From assembly GCA_964036195.1 (NCBI GenBank), contig OZ038459.1, forward strand, positions 12,521,206-12,585,205: DNA of 64,000 nucleotides, given 5' to 3'. A program made the position numbers and the translations under genes. Positions 20,200-32,136 of the stretch are shown here, piece after piece (the first letter of the stretch is position 1; each line of letters starts with the position of its first letter). The DNA comes from Sphaerolaimus hirsutus (taxonomy: Eukaryota > Nematoda > Chromadorea > Monhysterida > Sphaerolaimidae). The notes under the pieces are model-generated. The model was not told the origin of the DNA, searched no databases, and saw only the letters and a list, made by a program, of their open reading frames with translations.

Positions 20200-22735
20200 A
20201 TGGAGGAACGACAAATTGTAGCAATTAGCAGCTTTACATTGGGATTTGTTTGTTTAATAATTGATGGAGGTGTTGCAATCAGTTTGGTAAAATTCAAACT
20301 TATCAACAACATTCACTTTCAAGCACTTTACATCAATATGGCAGTTCCTGAGTGCATCAATTTGGCAATATTCACGTTCTGGATGGCACCATTGATATAC
20401 TTGTATGTTGAATACAAAACAATGCGTAGTTGACACTTTTAGTGAAGTGACCACATGCTCAACGATGAAATCTACCATATCGCATCTGAAGAAAAAAAAC
20501 ATGCTCTTTTTCTCATGACATTACTATGCTTTCACTTTGGGTGAATTTACGGATTTTGTGGGAAATTACATTGTTGCGGATGTTGCTTTTATTTTGGGAA
20601 ATACGGTAACCACTCAGCGACGCAACGGACTGGGGCGCGAGCTGGCTGGGCCGTCGCATGGGGCACCTGATGCTGCTCCTCTGGTCGGCCATCATCTACA
20701 CGATGATCGTGCTGGCGGCCAATCGATACATGGCCATCGCCAAGCCAGCTTTGGTATTTATTTTCACCGTTTTTTTAAAAGTTGAACACAGTTAATTTTT
20801 CACTACCCTCAATGCAGTACAAGAAGTGGTTTACGTCCAAGAAGTGCGCGATGCTGATAATTGGCTGCTGGGTTTTGGCCATAATTAATACATCGGTGAG
20901 TTGAAAGGGCGATTTTGGCTTTCAGCTGGTGAATGTATATTTTTTTGGAGCTGAGTCGGCGTCATGGCCATGGGGGTGTGGGCGCCCGCCCACAGGTTCT
21001 TGCCATTGGAAAAGTATATTTTACAGTACCCCGAATAAGTGTGATGTGTGAGTTAAACGGCTTGGCCTCCCGGTAAGTAAGACATTGCTCCACTGTGGTC
21101 TTTGTCGCTCTTCACAACAAAGCTTTTTTTCACCAGGGTTATTTTCTGTGGCATCTTGACTGCGATTTCCTGGTGTCGCCGTATTGGTATGGTTTCGTGT
21201 TTGCAAATTCATCCTGTGGAGTGGTGCTGTATTGGCATTGTGCCGCGTCATGCACCGCGGCTATATTCTGGTTAGATTTTTTCGTCATGCTAAATGATGT
21301 AAATATTGATTGGTGTTATATATGACATTAACAGGAGCGACAAATCACTATACAATGAATGATACCATATTTGGGTGAATAAGGTTATGTGAAAAACTGA
21401 GCTCAATTCAGCCAAAGTAGAAGCAATGCGATAAATATGATGAGAAAAAATTTAATGCATCTTCTTGAATAGTGATCTGATAGATTTCATTGTAGTATGT
21501 AATGTCACTGGAGTATAAACACCTACCTATTTAGTTCTACACATGCAATTTTTCAGTTTGGTGTTTTTCAACATGGCTACATTCATCGCACTGCGCAGTC
21601 GCAATTTGAAAGTGATCCAATCCCGCCCCACTATGTATCCAAAGGTGAGAATTCTGAGAAAGTGTAGTACCGTAAATGCTCCAATAAGGCGACTGTCGGT
21701 TTATTGTTTTCAGCACATTTTTGGGGGTCGCATTATTGGAGGGGTCGCTTTATTGGAGAGGGTCGCATTGTATCTTTCGACACCTCAACAACTCAACTGT
21801 TCATGTAACTTGTATGAGCAAGGCATCGTAAAACAATATTGTTAAGCAAAAATCACCACAATCCCACAAAATTTGCTAAATTTGCCTAATTAGCAACGTC
21901 CGAAGATTGCAACATCATTTTCTTACGTCCGTTTTCTATTTTTTATTTTTCTTTGGGGGTTGCATTATTGGAGGGGGTCGCATTATTGGAGAGGGTCACT
22001 TTATACTTAGACAACGTGCCAAAGGGGGTCGTAGTATTGGAGATGTCGCTTTATTGGAGGGGGGTCGTCCTAATAGAGCATTTACGGTATGTGCTTTTTT
22101 CTGGAGCATATTGATGAGCAATTTGTTGTGTAAATTAACAATTGGGTTGATGTTTATGGTTAGAATTGGATTGGCACAGTTAATTTTGTTGCATTTTACG
22201 CACACTTTATTACCTATATGTTTCCATAACCTGAAAATCACCAGACATGTTTTCACAGCCGAGTCAAGGAACGAAGACAAAGTTCACCAAAGGGCAAATT
22301 CAAACTACAGGCGGAGATCGAGAAGCTCTGAAACGCAGGAATCAGGAAATTCGCTTTTTCATCCAGACGACAGTCAATGCCATCTCCTTGGAGGTGTGAT
22401 TCTACTTTTTTACTTGTTTGACAACTTGACAAAAATGTGTCAACTTGACATTTGACACGCTGACACATTCGCACATATGCAGGGAATGATCATAAGCTTT
22501 CACTTGATCAGTCTGCTGTGGCTATCACCGCTGGGCTTTTTCGTCACCGCTACTGTGCCATTCGTGGCAACGCACGCGTCGAATGGGTGAGCGACTATTG
22601 TGTTTCGTTCGATTTATCATAGATTTTTCAACGAAACCTGTCAATTTCAGTTTATCCATGCTGTTCCTGTACAAAGATCTACGCGAAAACATCAAAAACT
22701 GTGTGTTCTGCTGTTGTTCCAACGTCAAAGACTGA
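20200..22735 (+). CDS. Srx-like 7TM chemoreceptor, 8 exons, 320 aa
   Basis: Exons 20200-20402, 20618-20753, 20818-20895, 21137-21270, 21557-21644, 22259-22393, 22483-22586 and 22651-22735 join with matching phases and sum to 963 nt ending in TGA. All have GT donors and AG acceptors; the first donor is GTATGT and several acceptors are TTTCAG. TM1 is near residues 8-28 and TM2 near 43-65. TM3 ends in Asn-Arg-Tyr (103-105, AANRYMAIAKP), the G-protein-coupling motif position. A cysteine-bearing loop (LDCDFLVSPYWYGF) follows TM4. TM5 has NMATFIALRSR, TM6 follows EIRFFIQTTVNAI, and TM7 ends FLYKDLRENIKN before a Cys-rich tail. Length and motif spacing resemble the nematode Srx class of serpentine chemoreceptors; assignment is by pattern only. 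A 422-bp TIR element sits in intron 5 and a foldback element starts 8 bp after the stop codon. Confidence 0.8.
21668..22089. mobile_element. TIR element, TACCGTA family, in receptor intron 5
   Basis: Ends TACCGTAAATGCTCCAATA and AATAGAGCATTTACGGTA. G-rich blocks (ttggaggggtcgc, cattattggaggggg) repeat inside. It lies wholly within the intron 21645-22258 of the receptor gene, in the non-coding direction. Confidence 0.7.
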
Positions 22736-22742
22736 TTAAAAT

Positions 22743-22880
22743 GGCCTACACACACTAGTTGACACATGTGTGTGAACTGGTCAGTGTCAACTCTTATTTC
22801 TGCTTCACGTGTATCAGACTCTGATACACGTGAAGCCTAAATCTGAGTTGACACACATGTATCAACTAGTGTGCGGGCCG
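22743..22880. repeat. Foldback element at the 3' end of the receptor gene
   Basis: The left arm ggcctacacacactagttgac pairs with the right arm caactagtgtgcgggcc, and the centre tacacgtgaagc/gcttcacgtgta is palindromic. It begins 8 bp after the receptor stop codon, so it would form the 3' UTR. Similar ends occur at 24201-24443. Confidence 0.65.
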
Positions 22881-23055
22881 CCAATCAGTGGATTAAAAAA
22901 AAGTGTGATCAGAGAGTGAAAAGTTTGTATTTGCTGATGTTGAGAGCGGCTAGCCAGCCGAGTTATTTTTCCGTCAGAATATTTTTAGGGGGGAAGTTAT
23001 TGGATGCGGAGATTTTTTGTCAGAATTTTCAGTAAAATGTATGATAAATTTACTG

Positions 23056-23699
23056 CAGAGTTGTGAAACCCGAAATACCCGAAATGCCCGGGTAAATGGG
23101 TATTTATATTTACGCTTACGCTAACGCTTTCATAAAATACCCGTACGCTTTATTACGCTATCCAAATCGAATTACCCGGGTACTAAAAGCATATAAAAAA
23201 GCTTTTCCCACCGTTCGGTTTTACGCTTTTGAAAAAGTGTAAAACCATAGAAAAGAATGTGAACGATACTGCGTACAAAAAAAAGTGACTGCGTGTGTGC
23301 AATAATGCACTGGAAATAGCGGCACATGTATTTACAAATTGTGTCGCAATATAAATGTTGGGTTAACACCGTATCATCGAGCAAAATCGTGCCTTTAGGT
23401 TAGAAGTTTTGGGGCCGAAAATAGATTTCGACGACGATGTCGATGAATTGCCAATGAATTGAATAAATCTAAGGGCGGACTACCAAATGGGTGTCAAAAA
23501 ATTTCGCTGGGAGCTTTATTTTGTAAGAATTCACTGGGCAAAAACGCTGTTAAAATTTTTATTACGCTTACGCTTTTTTTACGCTTTCCTAGGTATTTTA
23601 AAAATACCTTACGCTTTGAGTATCCATACTCAAAATTTGGAAAGTGTATTTACGCTTACGCTTACGCTTTCCTAAAATACCGGTATTTTAACAACTCTG
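23056..23699. mobile_element. hAT-like element (CAGAGTTG family), 644 bp
   Basis: Ends CAGAGTTGTGAAACCCG and TTTTAACAACTCTG, with a perfect 8-bp duplication ATTTACTG (23048-23055 and 23700-23707). Subterminal repeats of tacgcttacgctttc. No transposase is visible. Confidence 0.88.
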
Positions 23700-23859
23700 A
23701 TTTACTGCACAAATGGGGTAAATTTGGTAATATAAATGATTTGAAGGAAAACAAAATTCACAATCAAAGCAGTGAAATCAATGTAAGCGAACTCTAGCTG
23801 CAAGGTAATATTTACATACCTAAACGTTTTTTTTTTGTGAATGATAAATGTTAATATTT

Positions 23860-23981
23860 TCTACCCATCAAAGTGGGGGAGAGCTACTCGAGGGGGGTAT
23901 TTTGTCCTCACGCTCACAAGAGGGGGAGTTATTCGAGAGGTGGAGTTATTCGAGGGGGGACTTATTCGAGGATATACGGTA
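23860..23981. repeat. Fragment of the TACCGTATTT family
   Basis: The right end (TTCGAGGATATACGGTA) and the tandem 'gagggggagttattcga' blocks are present; the left end is not recognised. Confidence 0.5.
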
Positions 23982-24200
23982 CACATGTCTGGCACCAGCC
24001 TTCTGCACAGATCGTATTTTGATTGCGGATCATTTATTTATATTTTCCGGTCATAAAAACAGTTGGATAAAATAAATAATGAATGCTATTTGAAAGGCTT
24101 CTTCCAGCGTCTGATTATGGAATAAAAACATCACCACGCACAAAATAATCGCACGTATAAACTGCATTCATCACCATACGCACTTATAATCGTCACAAAT

Positions 24201-24443
24201 GGCCCTACACACACTAGTTTTCACCGTGACCGATGTGAAAACTGAAATGGCGACATGGCGACATCCAGCCTACTTTTTTGTATGCTATATGAGTTTTAGT
24301 TTTTAAATGTGAAAATTTTAACTGTCATAAATTTAAATTGAAATTAAAATAAAATAAAATCGTTCAACCATGTTCATTAATTTGCATTTGAAAAAATTTC
24401 AGTTTTCCCACGAAGTCACGGTGAAAACTAGTGCGTGTAGGCA
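24201..24443. repeat. Foldback element
   Basis: Arms ggccctacacacactagttttcaccgtgac and its inverse near 24405-24443 (gtcacggtgaaaactagtgcgtgtaggc). The interior is AT-rich. Shares the tacacacactagtt end with 22743-22880. It lies just beyond the 3' end of the secreted-protein gene. Confidence 0.65.
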
Positions 24444-24597
24444 CATTTCTACCATATCGGTATACTATTTGTACAGTATATTGATATAAAAAATTATCTA
24501 ATCCATTTGATACTCCTATCGCGGAAGCGGTGGCCTGAAAGGAAATAAAATCACGTATAGAAAATTTCCACAAACTTTCCACGCAAAACTCGACAAT

Positions 24598-27155
24598 TTA
24601 CCCGTTCCCTGGCAGCGGGGGTGGGCCCTGTCCCTGGCCACGGGGCGGCATGGGGGGTCCTCCACCCCCTCCCATCGGTGGTTTACCCCCCTTCATGTGT
24701 CTCTGCACGATTTCGAGCGGATGAAAGTTGGGGTCGCACGGGTCCATTTGACCGGGTTTGTTCTCTTCCGCACACGATTGCTTGATCGATCGCAGAGCTG
24801 TGCGGGGATATTTGGAGGTTTATTTTAGTTTAGTTGTGTTGTGTTGAGTGCGAATTTTCATTGAAAATGTGTGAAAACTGTGCAGAGGACTGACCCAGTG
24901 ACTTGAGTCTGTCCTTGATCGCAGCTGGAATTTCCACATCTTCCCCAATTTCCGTGGAGACACACTTTGCCATCGCAGACACAACTTGATCCCAACTGTA
25001 AATGGGAAATATACGACAATGATGGCAAATCAATCACATCAATTTTCCACAAATCATAAAATAAATATTAGAATTCAAGAAACGTACTTATTATTCAAAA
25101 TACCACCAGCGCAAGCGCAGATCCCCTTGCCAACATTCTCAACCAATTTGGTACACCTCGGGTCCTCCTTTTCCTTACACGCCTCGCGTTGTTTGCACAA
25201 ATTCACTTTAGTTTCCATTATGAACTTTGCATGGCTCAGCGGATTTGCGCACTTTATATCTTCGGGCATTTTGGCGTCTAACATGTCGCCGACGCATTTA
25301 GCTACGGCTTCCTGTTTGCCGGCGGGACACACGTCGGGATGGAACATTGCTTTTGATGAGGACACGCCGCTGTGTGGAATGGGGATAGTTATTGTTGATT
25401 TAAATGTGATATTGAAGGTACCGTTTTTACTTGAATAATTCCCCCGTGGGATTATTATTTTCACTGACTTTTTTGACGGGGGGGCTTTTAGAGGGGGGGT
25501 TATTCAAGGGGGGATTTTTATTTCATCAAGATTTTCCAGCATATTTCTATGAACTCATTTCATGAAATAAGCTTTATTAATTTCAACATAAGATGAGATT
25601 TTTGTTCAAATGTAAAAATTCAGATGACACAACAAAATTTATCATATATATGCCTACAAAGGGAATTATTCAAAAGGGGGTTAATTTTTCCTCACTCATT
25701 TAAGAGAAGGGACTTATTCATTCAAGGGGGAATTATTCAAGGCAGGGAGATTATTAAAGTAAATACGGTAGATCACTTTAGAAATCGTCACTCACCCTTC
25801 AAACAGCGTCTGAACGATTTTTACAACAAATTTCAACAAGGGAATAATTCCATCCAAACTACTGATGTCATCGGCCACGAATGGAATGCCAGCTGGAAAA
25901 CGAAGTTTATTAACGTTATAGAAGAATTATTAAAGTTATAGAAGTTTAGAAGACAAAAACCACTGGAATAATGACATGAATCAACGATTTAACCTGCTTG
26001 AAGCACCTCTTTGTACGGCAGTTCAGGAAATTGGAATCCCTCCATACCCTCGACATTTTTGCTAATGCATTTCGCCATTGCAGGCTTTGTTTGCTCCTTG
26101 ATTTTTTCACCGCATTTTGCGGACGCAGCCAACACAGACTGAAAAAGACGAAACTTTAAAGTTGCATTCAAATATGGATGAAACTTTTTCGAAACCACCT
26201 GCAAACGATCAATGTCCACTCCGAAAACCCCGAGAGACTGCAATCGCTGCACTATCTGCTGCATTTCCGGCGGCAGCGAGTCCCCGTCGAAATCGGTACT
26301 GAATGATGCAGCCAGCTCTTCGATCACCTCTGTTGGATCTTTGCACTCATTGCTGTAATTGTAAAATTATTTGTTTTTTTCGTGATTTCACAATCACTTC
26401 CTTTGACGAACTCTGTGAAACACTTGACAAATTGTTCCTTTCCCGCTTCCATGTCCTCCTGACTCGGCAGTTTTGGAAACTTGCCAAGTGCCTCATCGAA
26501 TGCTGGTTTCATGCAGACCATTATTTTGTTCAGACTTTCCCCGCAATTTGGTGTTTGTCCACTGGACAGTGCCTGAAATTTCAATTGTTTTCAACAAATG
26601 TGAGCCAAAATATGGCGACTAGTGATGGAAAAGCGCCATAAAAAAGGGCGCCGAGCACCAATGGCGCCATGGCGCCGTTCCATCACTAATGGCGACACTG
26701 GTGTAAGGATGGCAAACCCGCTGGAAAAACGTGTTGAACTTTTTGGGTGTTTTTCTAAAATACTGTGTGAATTAAAAATTTTTTTCCAAAAATAGTTTTC
26801 GCGATTTTCGAACTTCTACTACATTTTCGAATTTTTCAGAAGTGTGAATAGGTAGGTACATCTTTACGTTTTGGAAACTTACGTTTTACAAATATATTCA
26901 TGTCAAATCTATGTCTTGACTTTAGTTTCTGCATTTTTCATGCATTTCCAGTCAAAATATAGAATTTTCTAATGTTTCTAGAAAAAATACGATTTTTAAG
27001 TGTTTTTTCTAGTCGTGAAAAAATTCTAATTATTTTTTTGCCATCGTTTCGTTACACTGGCGTAACAAATATTGTTAATAATGTACCTAAATATTTTGAA
27101 AGTTCCAGCAATAACTCACCAATGCACATAGTAGAATCGACGCCGCTTTCAACAT
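24598..27155 (-). CDS. Secreted Cys-rich protein, 8 exons, about 391 aa, family not recognised
   Basis: Exons on the minus strand: 27155-27120, 26572-26398, 26338-26199, 26138-25994, 25892-25796, 25369-25088, 24995-24895 and 24797-24598. All phases match, totalling 1,176 nt. Exon 1 (MLKAASILLCAL) plus ALSSGQ forms a signal peptide. The mature chain has spaced cysteines (CGESLNKIMVCMKPA, KCGEKIKEQTKPAMAKC, VCPAGKQEAVAKC, CKQREACKEKEDPRC, GICACAGG, MDPCDPNFHP) and repeats of a helix-like unit ending in x-A-K-C. The C-terminus is Gly/Pro-rich (PPMPPRGQGQGPPPLPGNG). It resembles nematode secreted helical Cys-rich proteins in general style, but I claim no family. The exon 2/3 boundary (acceptor GCAAAG or a nearby CAG) and the 60-nt in-frame intron 26198-26139 are less certain. 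Intron 1 carries two hAT-like insertions and the intron 25795-25370 one TIR element. Confidence 0.7.
25419..25770. mobile_element. TIR element, TACCGTATTT family, intronic
   Basis: Begins TACCGTTTTTACTTGAATA and ends AGTAAATACGGTA, with G-rich 'gggggttattcaag' blocks. It occupies most of the intron between the fifth and sixth exons (25892-25796 and 25369-25088) of the secreted-protein gene. Confidence 0.7.
26620..26688. mobile_element. 69-bp hAT-like miniature element (TAGTGATGGAAA family)
   Basis: Ends TAGTGATGGAAAAGCGCCA and GGCGCCGTTCCATCACTA, with a perfect 8-bp duplication ATGGCGAC (26612-26619 and 26689-26696). Only the ends plus a few GGCGCC units remain, so this is close to the minimum transposable unit. 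It lies in intron 1 of the secreted-protein gene. Confidence 0.92.
26704..27054. mobile_element. hAT-like element (GATGGCAAA family), intronic
   Basis: Left end TAAGGATGGCAAACCCGC; right end TTTGCCATCGTTTCGTTA, with a probable 4-nt insertion relative to the sister copy at 27365. Flanks CACTGGTG (26696-26703) and CACTGGCG (27055-27062) match 7 of 8. It abuts the target duplication of the 69-bp element. Confidence 0.7.
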
Positions 27156-27364
27156 ATTGGCACCCGCTCAAAGAGATTTTTTTCTGGATCAGGTATGAGG
27201 GGAAAGTGAATCTGATTCCGATACTGCAGGCAGCGCTGTGATTTACATGCGCTGGAAAACACCTCCCAGAAACAAGATTTTATCTGCGAGTAAATATTTA
27301 CTGTTGTTGTAAACGAAATTGCGATGCATCTCGATATTTATTTTCACGGCCCATCCCCCATTAT

Positions 27365-27560
27365 TAACGATGGCAAACCCTCCGAAAAAAAGTATTTAAA
27401 TTTTTAAGTGTTTTTTCCAAAATGAATTTTCGAATTTTTTCAAAAAAAAATCGATTTTTAAGTGTTTTTTCCAGTGGTGGAATAAAAATTCGAAAATTCT
27501 GAAAAAATTCGAAAATTCGAAAATATTTTCGAATTTTCGAATCTTTTTTTGCCATCGTTA
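27365..27560. mobile_element. hAT-like miniature element (GATGGCAAA family)
   Basis: Ends TAACGATGGCAAACCC and TTTTTGCCATCGTTA, with a perfect 8-bp duplication CCCATTAT (27357-27364 and 27561-27568). Subterminal repeats of ttcgaattttcg. It lies 210 bp upstream of the secreted-protein gene start. Confidence 0.9.
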
Positions 27561-27591
27561 CCCATTATAGAAACGATACAAATTTTTATTT

Positions 27592-27929
27592 AATCGTATT
27601 CTCTCGAATACTTCCCCTAAGGAATGATTTTGTCGGCAAATTTTTTTTTGAGGGGGAACTATTCAAGGGAAGAAATTATTCAATTGGGAATTATTTTGTA
27701 AAAAAATTCAAGACTATTTTTATCGACTCATTTCACGAAAAAAGCATTGTTATTTAAGCAAAATAACATGCAATTTTTGTTCAAATTTGACATTTTTTGT
27801 AACAAGTTTATCATATGGCTAGAGGGGGAAATTATTCAAGGAATCATTTTTTCCCACAAGTGTCTTACAGGGGAATCATTCAAAATGGGGGTTATTCAAG
27901 GGGAAAAAATTATTCAAGCAAATACGGTA
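27592..27929. mobile_element. TIR element, TACCGTATTT family (copy g)
   Basis: Left end AATCGTATTCTCTCGAATA, right end TTCAAGCAAATACGGTA. Contains tandem 'ttattcaagg' G-rich blocks. It abuts copy h with only two bases between. Confidence 0.65.
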
Positions 27930-27931
27930 TG

Positions 27932-28258
27932 TACCGTATTTACTGGAATAATTCCCTGGTCTTGAATACCCCCCCCCCTTGAAAAACTCCCCTTTTTAGA
28001 TGAAGAAGGAAAAAAATAATCCTCCGCAAATAAATCCCCACTCAGGTATATGATTGATTTTTTGTGTCCACTGTGAACAACAATTGAATATTATGTTGAT
28101 TATAATGCATATTTCATGAAATGAGTTGATAGAAACATGCTTGAAAATTTTGAGGACAAGATAATCCTCCCCTTGAATAATACCCCCTCGAATAGTCCTC
28201 CACTCAAGGCTGACGATAAAATAATTCCCCGTGGGGATTATTCGAGGTAAATACGGTA
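27932..28258. mobile_element. TIR element, TACCGTATTT family (copy h)
   Basis: Begins TACCGTATTTACTGGAATA and ends TTCGAGGTAAATACGGTA. C-rich on the left and mixed on the right. Back to back with copy g. Confidence 0.75.
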
Positions 28259-28679
28259 CATAGGTGTTTACGTGTTTTGATCAACGTCGTCTGCAACCAA
28301 TTTTGTCATTTTCCACGGTTCAAGGTTGTTTTTGGGCATACATTTTTATTTCATACAGCAAACAAGTGATTGTTCCTTAAAGATAACAAACTGGGAACTA
28401 GGTAGACTGGTGTAAAAAATAATCCGCCCACACATAAAACCACATGTTGTCGAGAATAAAATATTTACCTGGCAATGAACATAGTGGTTGCTCCATCTTC
28501 ATATCAAGCCGAAGAAATCAAATGCAATGCAAGTAGTGTTATTCATTTTTTCGGAAAGTCTAAAGGGTCGTTTACACGGTTTCCTGTGCCGACAAAAAAA
28601 ATACTGTTAGAAAGTTCCGTAATCTCGGTATAAAGTTTCATATCTGCAAGACAAGTATACTCACTAGTTGAGTGTACAC

Positions 28680-28986
28680 CAGGGTTGGCAAAATCTCAGA
28701 GAAAAAAAAATTAAATTAAATTAAAATGGCAATTGAAGAATAAAATAAAATGAAATGAAACATGAATAAAATTAAAATAAAATACAAATTTTATACAATT
28801 TTACTACAATTTTAGTAAAAAGAATTTTACAAAAACCAATCTTTGTCACGAACTGAAAAAAAAATTAAAAAAAATGGAAAAATGAGGAATAAAATAAAAT
28901 TAAAACGGAAAATTGATGAATAAAAACCATTTTAATACAATTTTACTACAATTTTTGTAAAAAGAATTTTACTAAAATGAACCCTG
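28680..28986. mobile_element. hAT-like element (CAGGGTTGGCAA family) in T1 left arm
   Basis: Ends CAGGGTTGGCAAAATCTCAG and AATGAACCCTG, with a perfect palindromic 8-bp duplication GTGTACAC (28672-28679 and 28987-28994). AT-rich body of aataaaattaaaa; non-coding. Confidence 0.9.
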
Positions 28987-29170
28987 GTGTACACACATGC
29001 CAATTTGCAGATACATACCTAGTGATTGTTGTTGAAGTTTGATAATGAATTTCAGTTGTCGGTTCAGTTTCAAAACGTTTTTTTGTTCTGAAACCGAACT
29101 GACAACTGAAATTCATTTGACTGAAATTCACTGAACAAATTGGCATGTGTGTACACTCAACTAGTGAACA

Positions 29171-29633
29171 TACCATATATCCTCAAATAAGACCCCAGGG
29201 CAGGGTTGGTTTTAGTAAAATTCTTTTTACTAAAATTGCATTTTATTTTTTTTAAAATTGTATTTTATCTTTATTTTATTTGTCAATTTTCCATTTTATT
29301 TTTATTTTATTATTCAATTTTTTATTTTATTTTAATTTTATTTTTATTTTATTTTTCAATTTTTTATTTTATTTTAATTTTATTTTATTCTGAGATTTTG
29401 CCAACTCTGCCCCAGGGGAGTCATTTTTTCGACGTAGTTTTTCAGGGAGGACTTATTCAAGGGGGAGGAGTTATTCAAGGGACGGAGTTTTTTTGTCCTC
29501 AGAAACTTGGACTGAACTCATTGTATGAATTCATTCTGTCAACTCTGTATTTAACAGTTTAACAACAGTTTTTTTTTCATCAGTGTTTTTGAAGGGGGGA
29601 GTTCGAGGGGGTCTTTTTCGAGGATATACGGTA
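29171..29633. mobile_element. TIR element, TACCGTATTT family, in T1 right arm
   Basis: Begins TACCATATATCCTCAAATAA and ends TTCGAGGATATACGGTA. It interrupts the T1 foldback arm and is itself interrupted by the hAT-like element 29201-29409: three levels of nesting. Confidence 0.75.
29201..29409. mobile_element. hAT-like element (CAGGGTTGG family), nested
   Basis: Ends CAGGGTTGGTTTTAG and TTTTGCCAACTCTG, with a perfect 8-bp duplication CCCCAGGG (29193-29200 and 29410-29417). AT-rich body; the long open frame through it is low-complexity. Confidence 0.88.
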
Positions 29634-29848
29634 CATCACAGCTTTTTGTTGCAGACATGGAACTTTATTCCAGAATTTTGGAACTGCTTCTCTTTTTTTG
29701 TTGGTACAGTGTAAACGCCGCTTAAAGCTGTGTTCAGACTGCGTTATGTGCCAACAAATAAAAAAGTAAAAAAGTTCCATAAATCCGGAATAAAGTACCA
29801 TTTCTGCAAGAAACAACAGTGAAGTATACTCACTAGTTCAGTGTTCAC

Positions 29849-30692
29849 CAGAGTTGTTCAAATACTGGTATTTTTGGAAAACGTAAACATAAACGTAAAT
29901 ACCTTTTCCAGATCTAAAGTATAAATACTAAAACGTAAGGTATTTTTTAAATACCAAGGAATATGTACAAAAAACGTAAACGTAAAAATTTCAAGGAGTG
30001 CCCCATATGAGCAGAGCTTCTGTTGTTGTTGTCGAAGACCATTGTTGTGACATTTTCAACAATGTATAGGTACATAAGTTCCATCCACATTTTTCACTTA
30101 CATTTCATAGCAAAAAAAATCTTATTTAAATTTTTGTCTATTTGTTTACGAATGTTGGTGCTGATGGCCTTGCAGTTTACCAAACGCATGGTCTAGCACG
30201 CTTCACTTTACAATTACATTACTTCAAAACTTCAGCAGGATATGATTAAAACAAAACAGTGAATGATTGTATTATCTACAACACAAACACACATTCCACT
30301 TTTCTGCCTGTATTTACCTGTGGTAACACATTCCTAGACACTGTTCATATTCCAAAATTGACACATTGATTACATTTACAATTGATTTGTTACATTTATT
30401 TACAATATTTTCACTGTCAAAAATACAATTACACAACATAATTGGCATTATTTACGTCCACTGTTGTCACTATTTACACAAAATCAATACGTGACTGCGG
30501 TTAGAGCACATTTCATAGACACGTTGTTTTGTGTAGCTGGATTTTTACGTTTTCTCTGGTACCCGGGTAATTGTGCCAGGAAAACGTAACAAAACGTAAT
30601 GGTATTTTTGTAAAACGTAAACGTAAACGTAAGTATAAATACCCGAATAACCCGGTATTTCGGGTAAACGTAAATACGTTTTTCCAACTCTG
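29849..30692. mobile_element. hAT-like element (CAGAGTTG family) in T2 left arm
   Basis: Ends CAGAGTTGTTCAAATACTG and TTTTTCCAACTCTG, with a perfect 8-bp duplication GTGTTCAC (29841-29848 and 30693-30700). Subterminal repeats aaaacgtaaacgtaaa; relatives at 23056-23699 and 44357-44765. No transposase. Confidence 0.9.
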
Positions 30693-31379
30693 GTGTTCAC
30701 ACATGCTAAATTTCAGATAAATCGGGCTTTTTGTTCCACAGTTATAAGCATTTAAAAAATTTGATCAAGAAAATCGAACCGACAACGTCAATTTTTTCAA
30801 ATGCTTATAACTATGGAACGAAAAGCCCGATTTATCTGAAATTTGGCATGTGTGTACACTAGTGATGGAAAAGCGCCAGGAAAAATGGCGCCATGGCGCC
30901 ATTCAAAATAATGGCGCCAGAGAAAATGGCGCCACGGCGCCATCTGAAAAAATGGCGCCAGGCGCCAAAGGGCGCCAGAAACAATGGCGCCAACGATAAA
31001 AGTCACCATTTTAGCATGTATATTCTAACAGAAGCATTTATTTGTTAAGGGCAATATGTTATAACAGTTACCTTATGAATAAAAAACACAACAACATCAT
31101 AATCAAGGATATAATACATTCATCAAGTCAAATGTCATTTGTGGTTATAAACAATTTACAATTGACCCTGAAGTGACATGAGACAACATTGAATTGGTGA
31201 TTTGTACAAAAAGTCTATTTTATGTTGAGTTGATACATATTTATACCACCTTCAAATGAAAATTTTGTGACATGTAAAAATGAAATTAGATAGGGTAGTG
31301 TTTAGAATAGGACAGAAGACAATAAGAATGCATTGAGAATGATGTTTCATATTTTGTATTTTGTATAGAAGGCAATTGA

Positions 31380-31860
31380 CTAGTTGTTATATCGAGCCTG
31401 TAGCTGTACGCACAGAAACTCGGCACGCACAGAAGCCCGTTACGCACAGAAGTCAACTCGCTGCGCACAGAAACTCGGCCCGCACATAGCTGATGCCATG
31501 TTTCTGTGCCTATCAAGTTTATGTGATTTTTCACATTCTCTTCTATTCTATTCCCAATGTATAGCAGTAGTTGACACCCAAAATTTTGCCAACCGTTACA
31601 TCTGTTTTCTACATATTTGACTTTCGCGATTGCGAATGTAAAATATGTAGAAAAGAGCTGCAACAGTTGATGAAATTTCAGGTGTCAACTACTTCAACAC
31701 ACATGAAAATCCTGAACTCAGATAGCCGACTTGTCCGACAGGGCCCAGTTGCGTGCGTAACGGGCGTCTGTGCGTGGCAGGTTTTGATTCTGTGCATAAT
31801 GGGCGCGTGTGCGTAACGGGTTTCTGTGCGTAATGAGCCTGGCCCGTTATATCTGCTACT
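31380..31860. repeat. Foldback with CGCACAGAA tandem units
   Basis: acgcacagaaactcgg / acgcacagaagcccgttacgcacag units (31415-31485) recur inverted at 31745-31845 (ctgtgcgtaacggg). An inner inverted pair gtagttgacacc ... ggtgtcaactac lies at about 31566-31693. The long frames here are repeat translations. Confidence 0.6.
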
Positions 31861-32136
31861 ACCATTATCACAGATTATTACATGCTAGCAAGCATACCTA
31901 GATGGAAGTTATCACACTAGACTGTAACAAAACTTGTGTAAATGCACTAGTGTCATTTTTTGCCATGCCAAATGAAAACATTCTGGTGCTAATCTCAGCG
32001 TGGGGGCATAGTGTTGCTGTTTATATGGAATAAAAACAATGAACAGCAAGCCAAACTTGTAATTCTAGCAAAAAATGACATGGTTCAATATGCTAAATAA
32101 TAAAAAGATGTCACTCAGCAGATAAGGTACTTGTAT

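Larger units (their letters stand above)
28568..29720. repeat. Foldback element T1 with nested insertions
   Basis: The left arm (cgtttacacgg ... ataaagtttcatatctgcaag ... tactcactagttgagtgtacac) is repeated inverted on the right (gtgtacactcaactagtga ... cttgcagac/aactttattccag ... gtgtaaacg). The centre is gtcggttcagtttc/gaaaccgaactgac with a short loop. The left arm is split at GTGTACAC by the hAT-like element 28680-28986; the right arm is split by the TIR element 29171-29633. The right-arm GTGTACAC (29149-29156) is empty. Confidence 0.75.

Noticed and set aside
20996..21072. An additional receptor exon (VLAIGKVYFTVPRIS frame)
   Set aside because: Including it breaks the phase to the next exon; skipping it gives an 8-exon model with every phase matching, so it is treated as intron.
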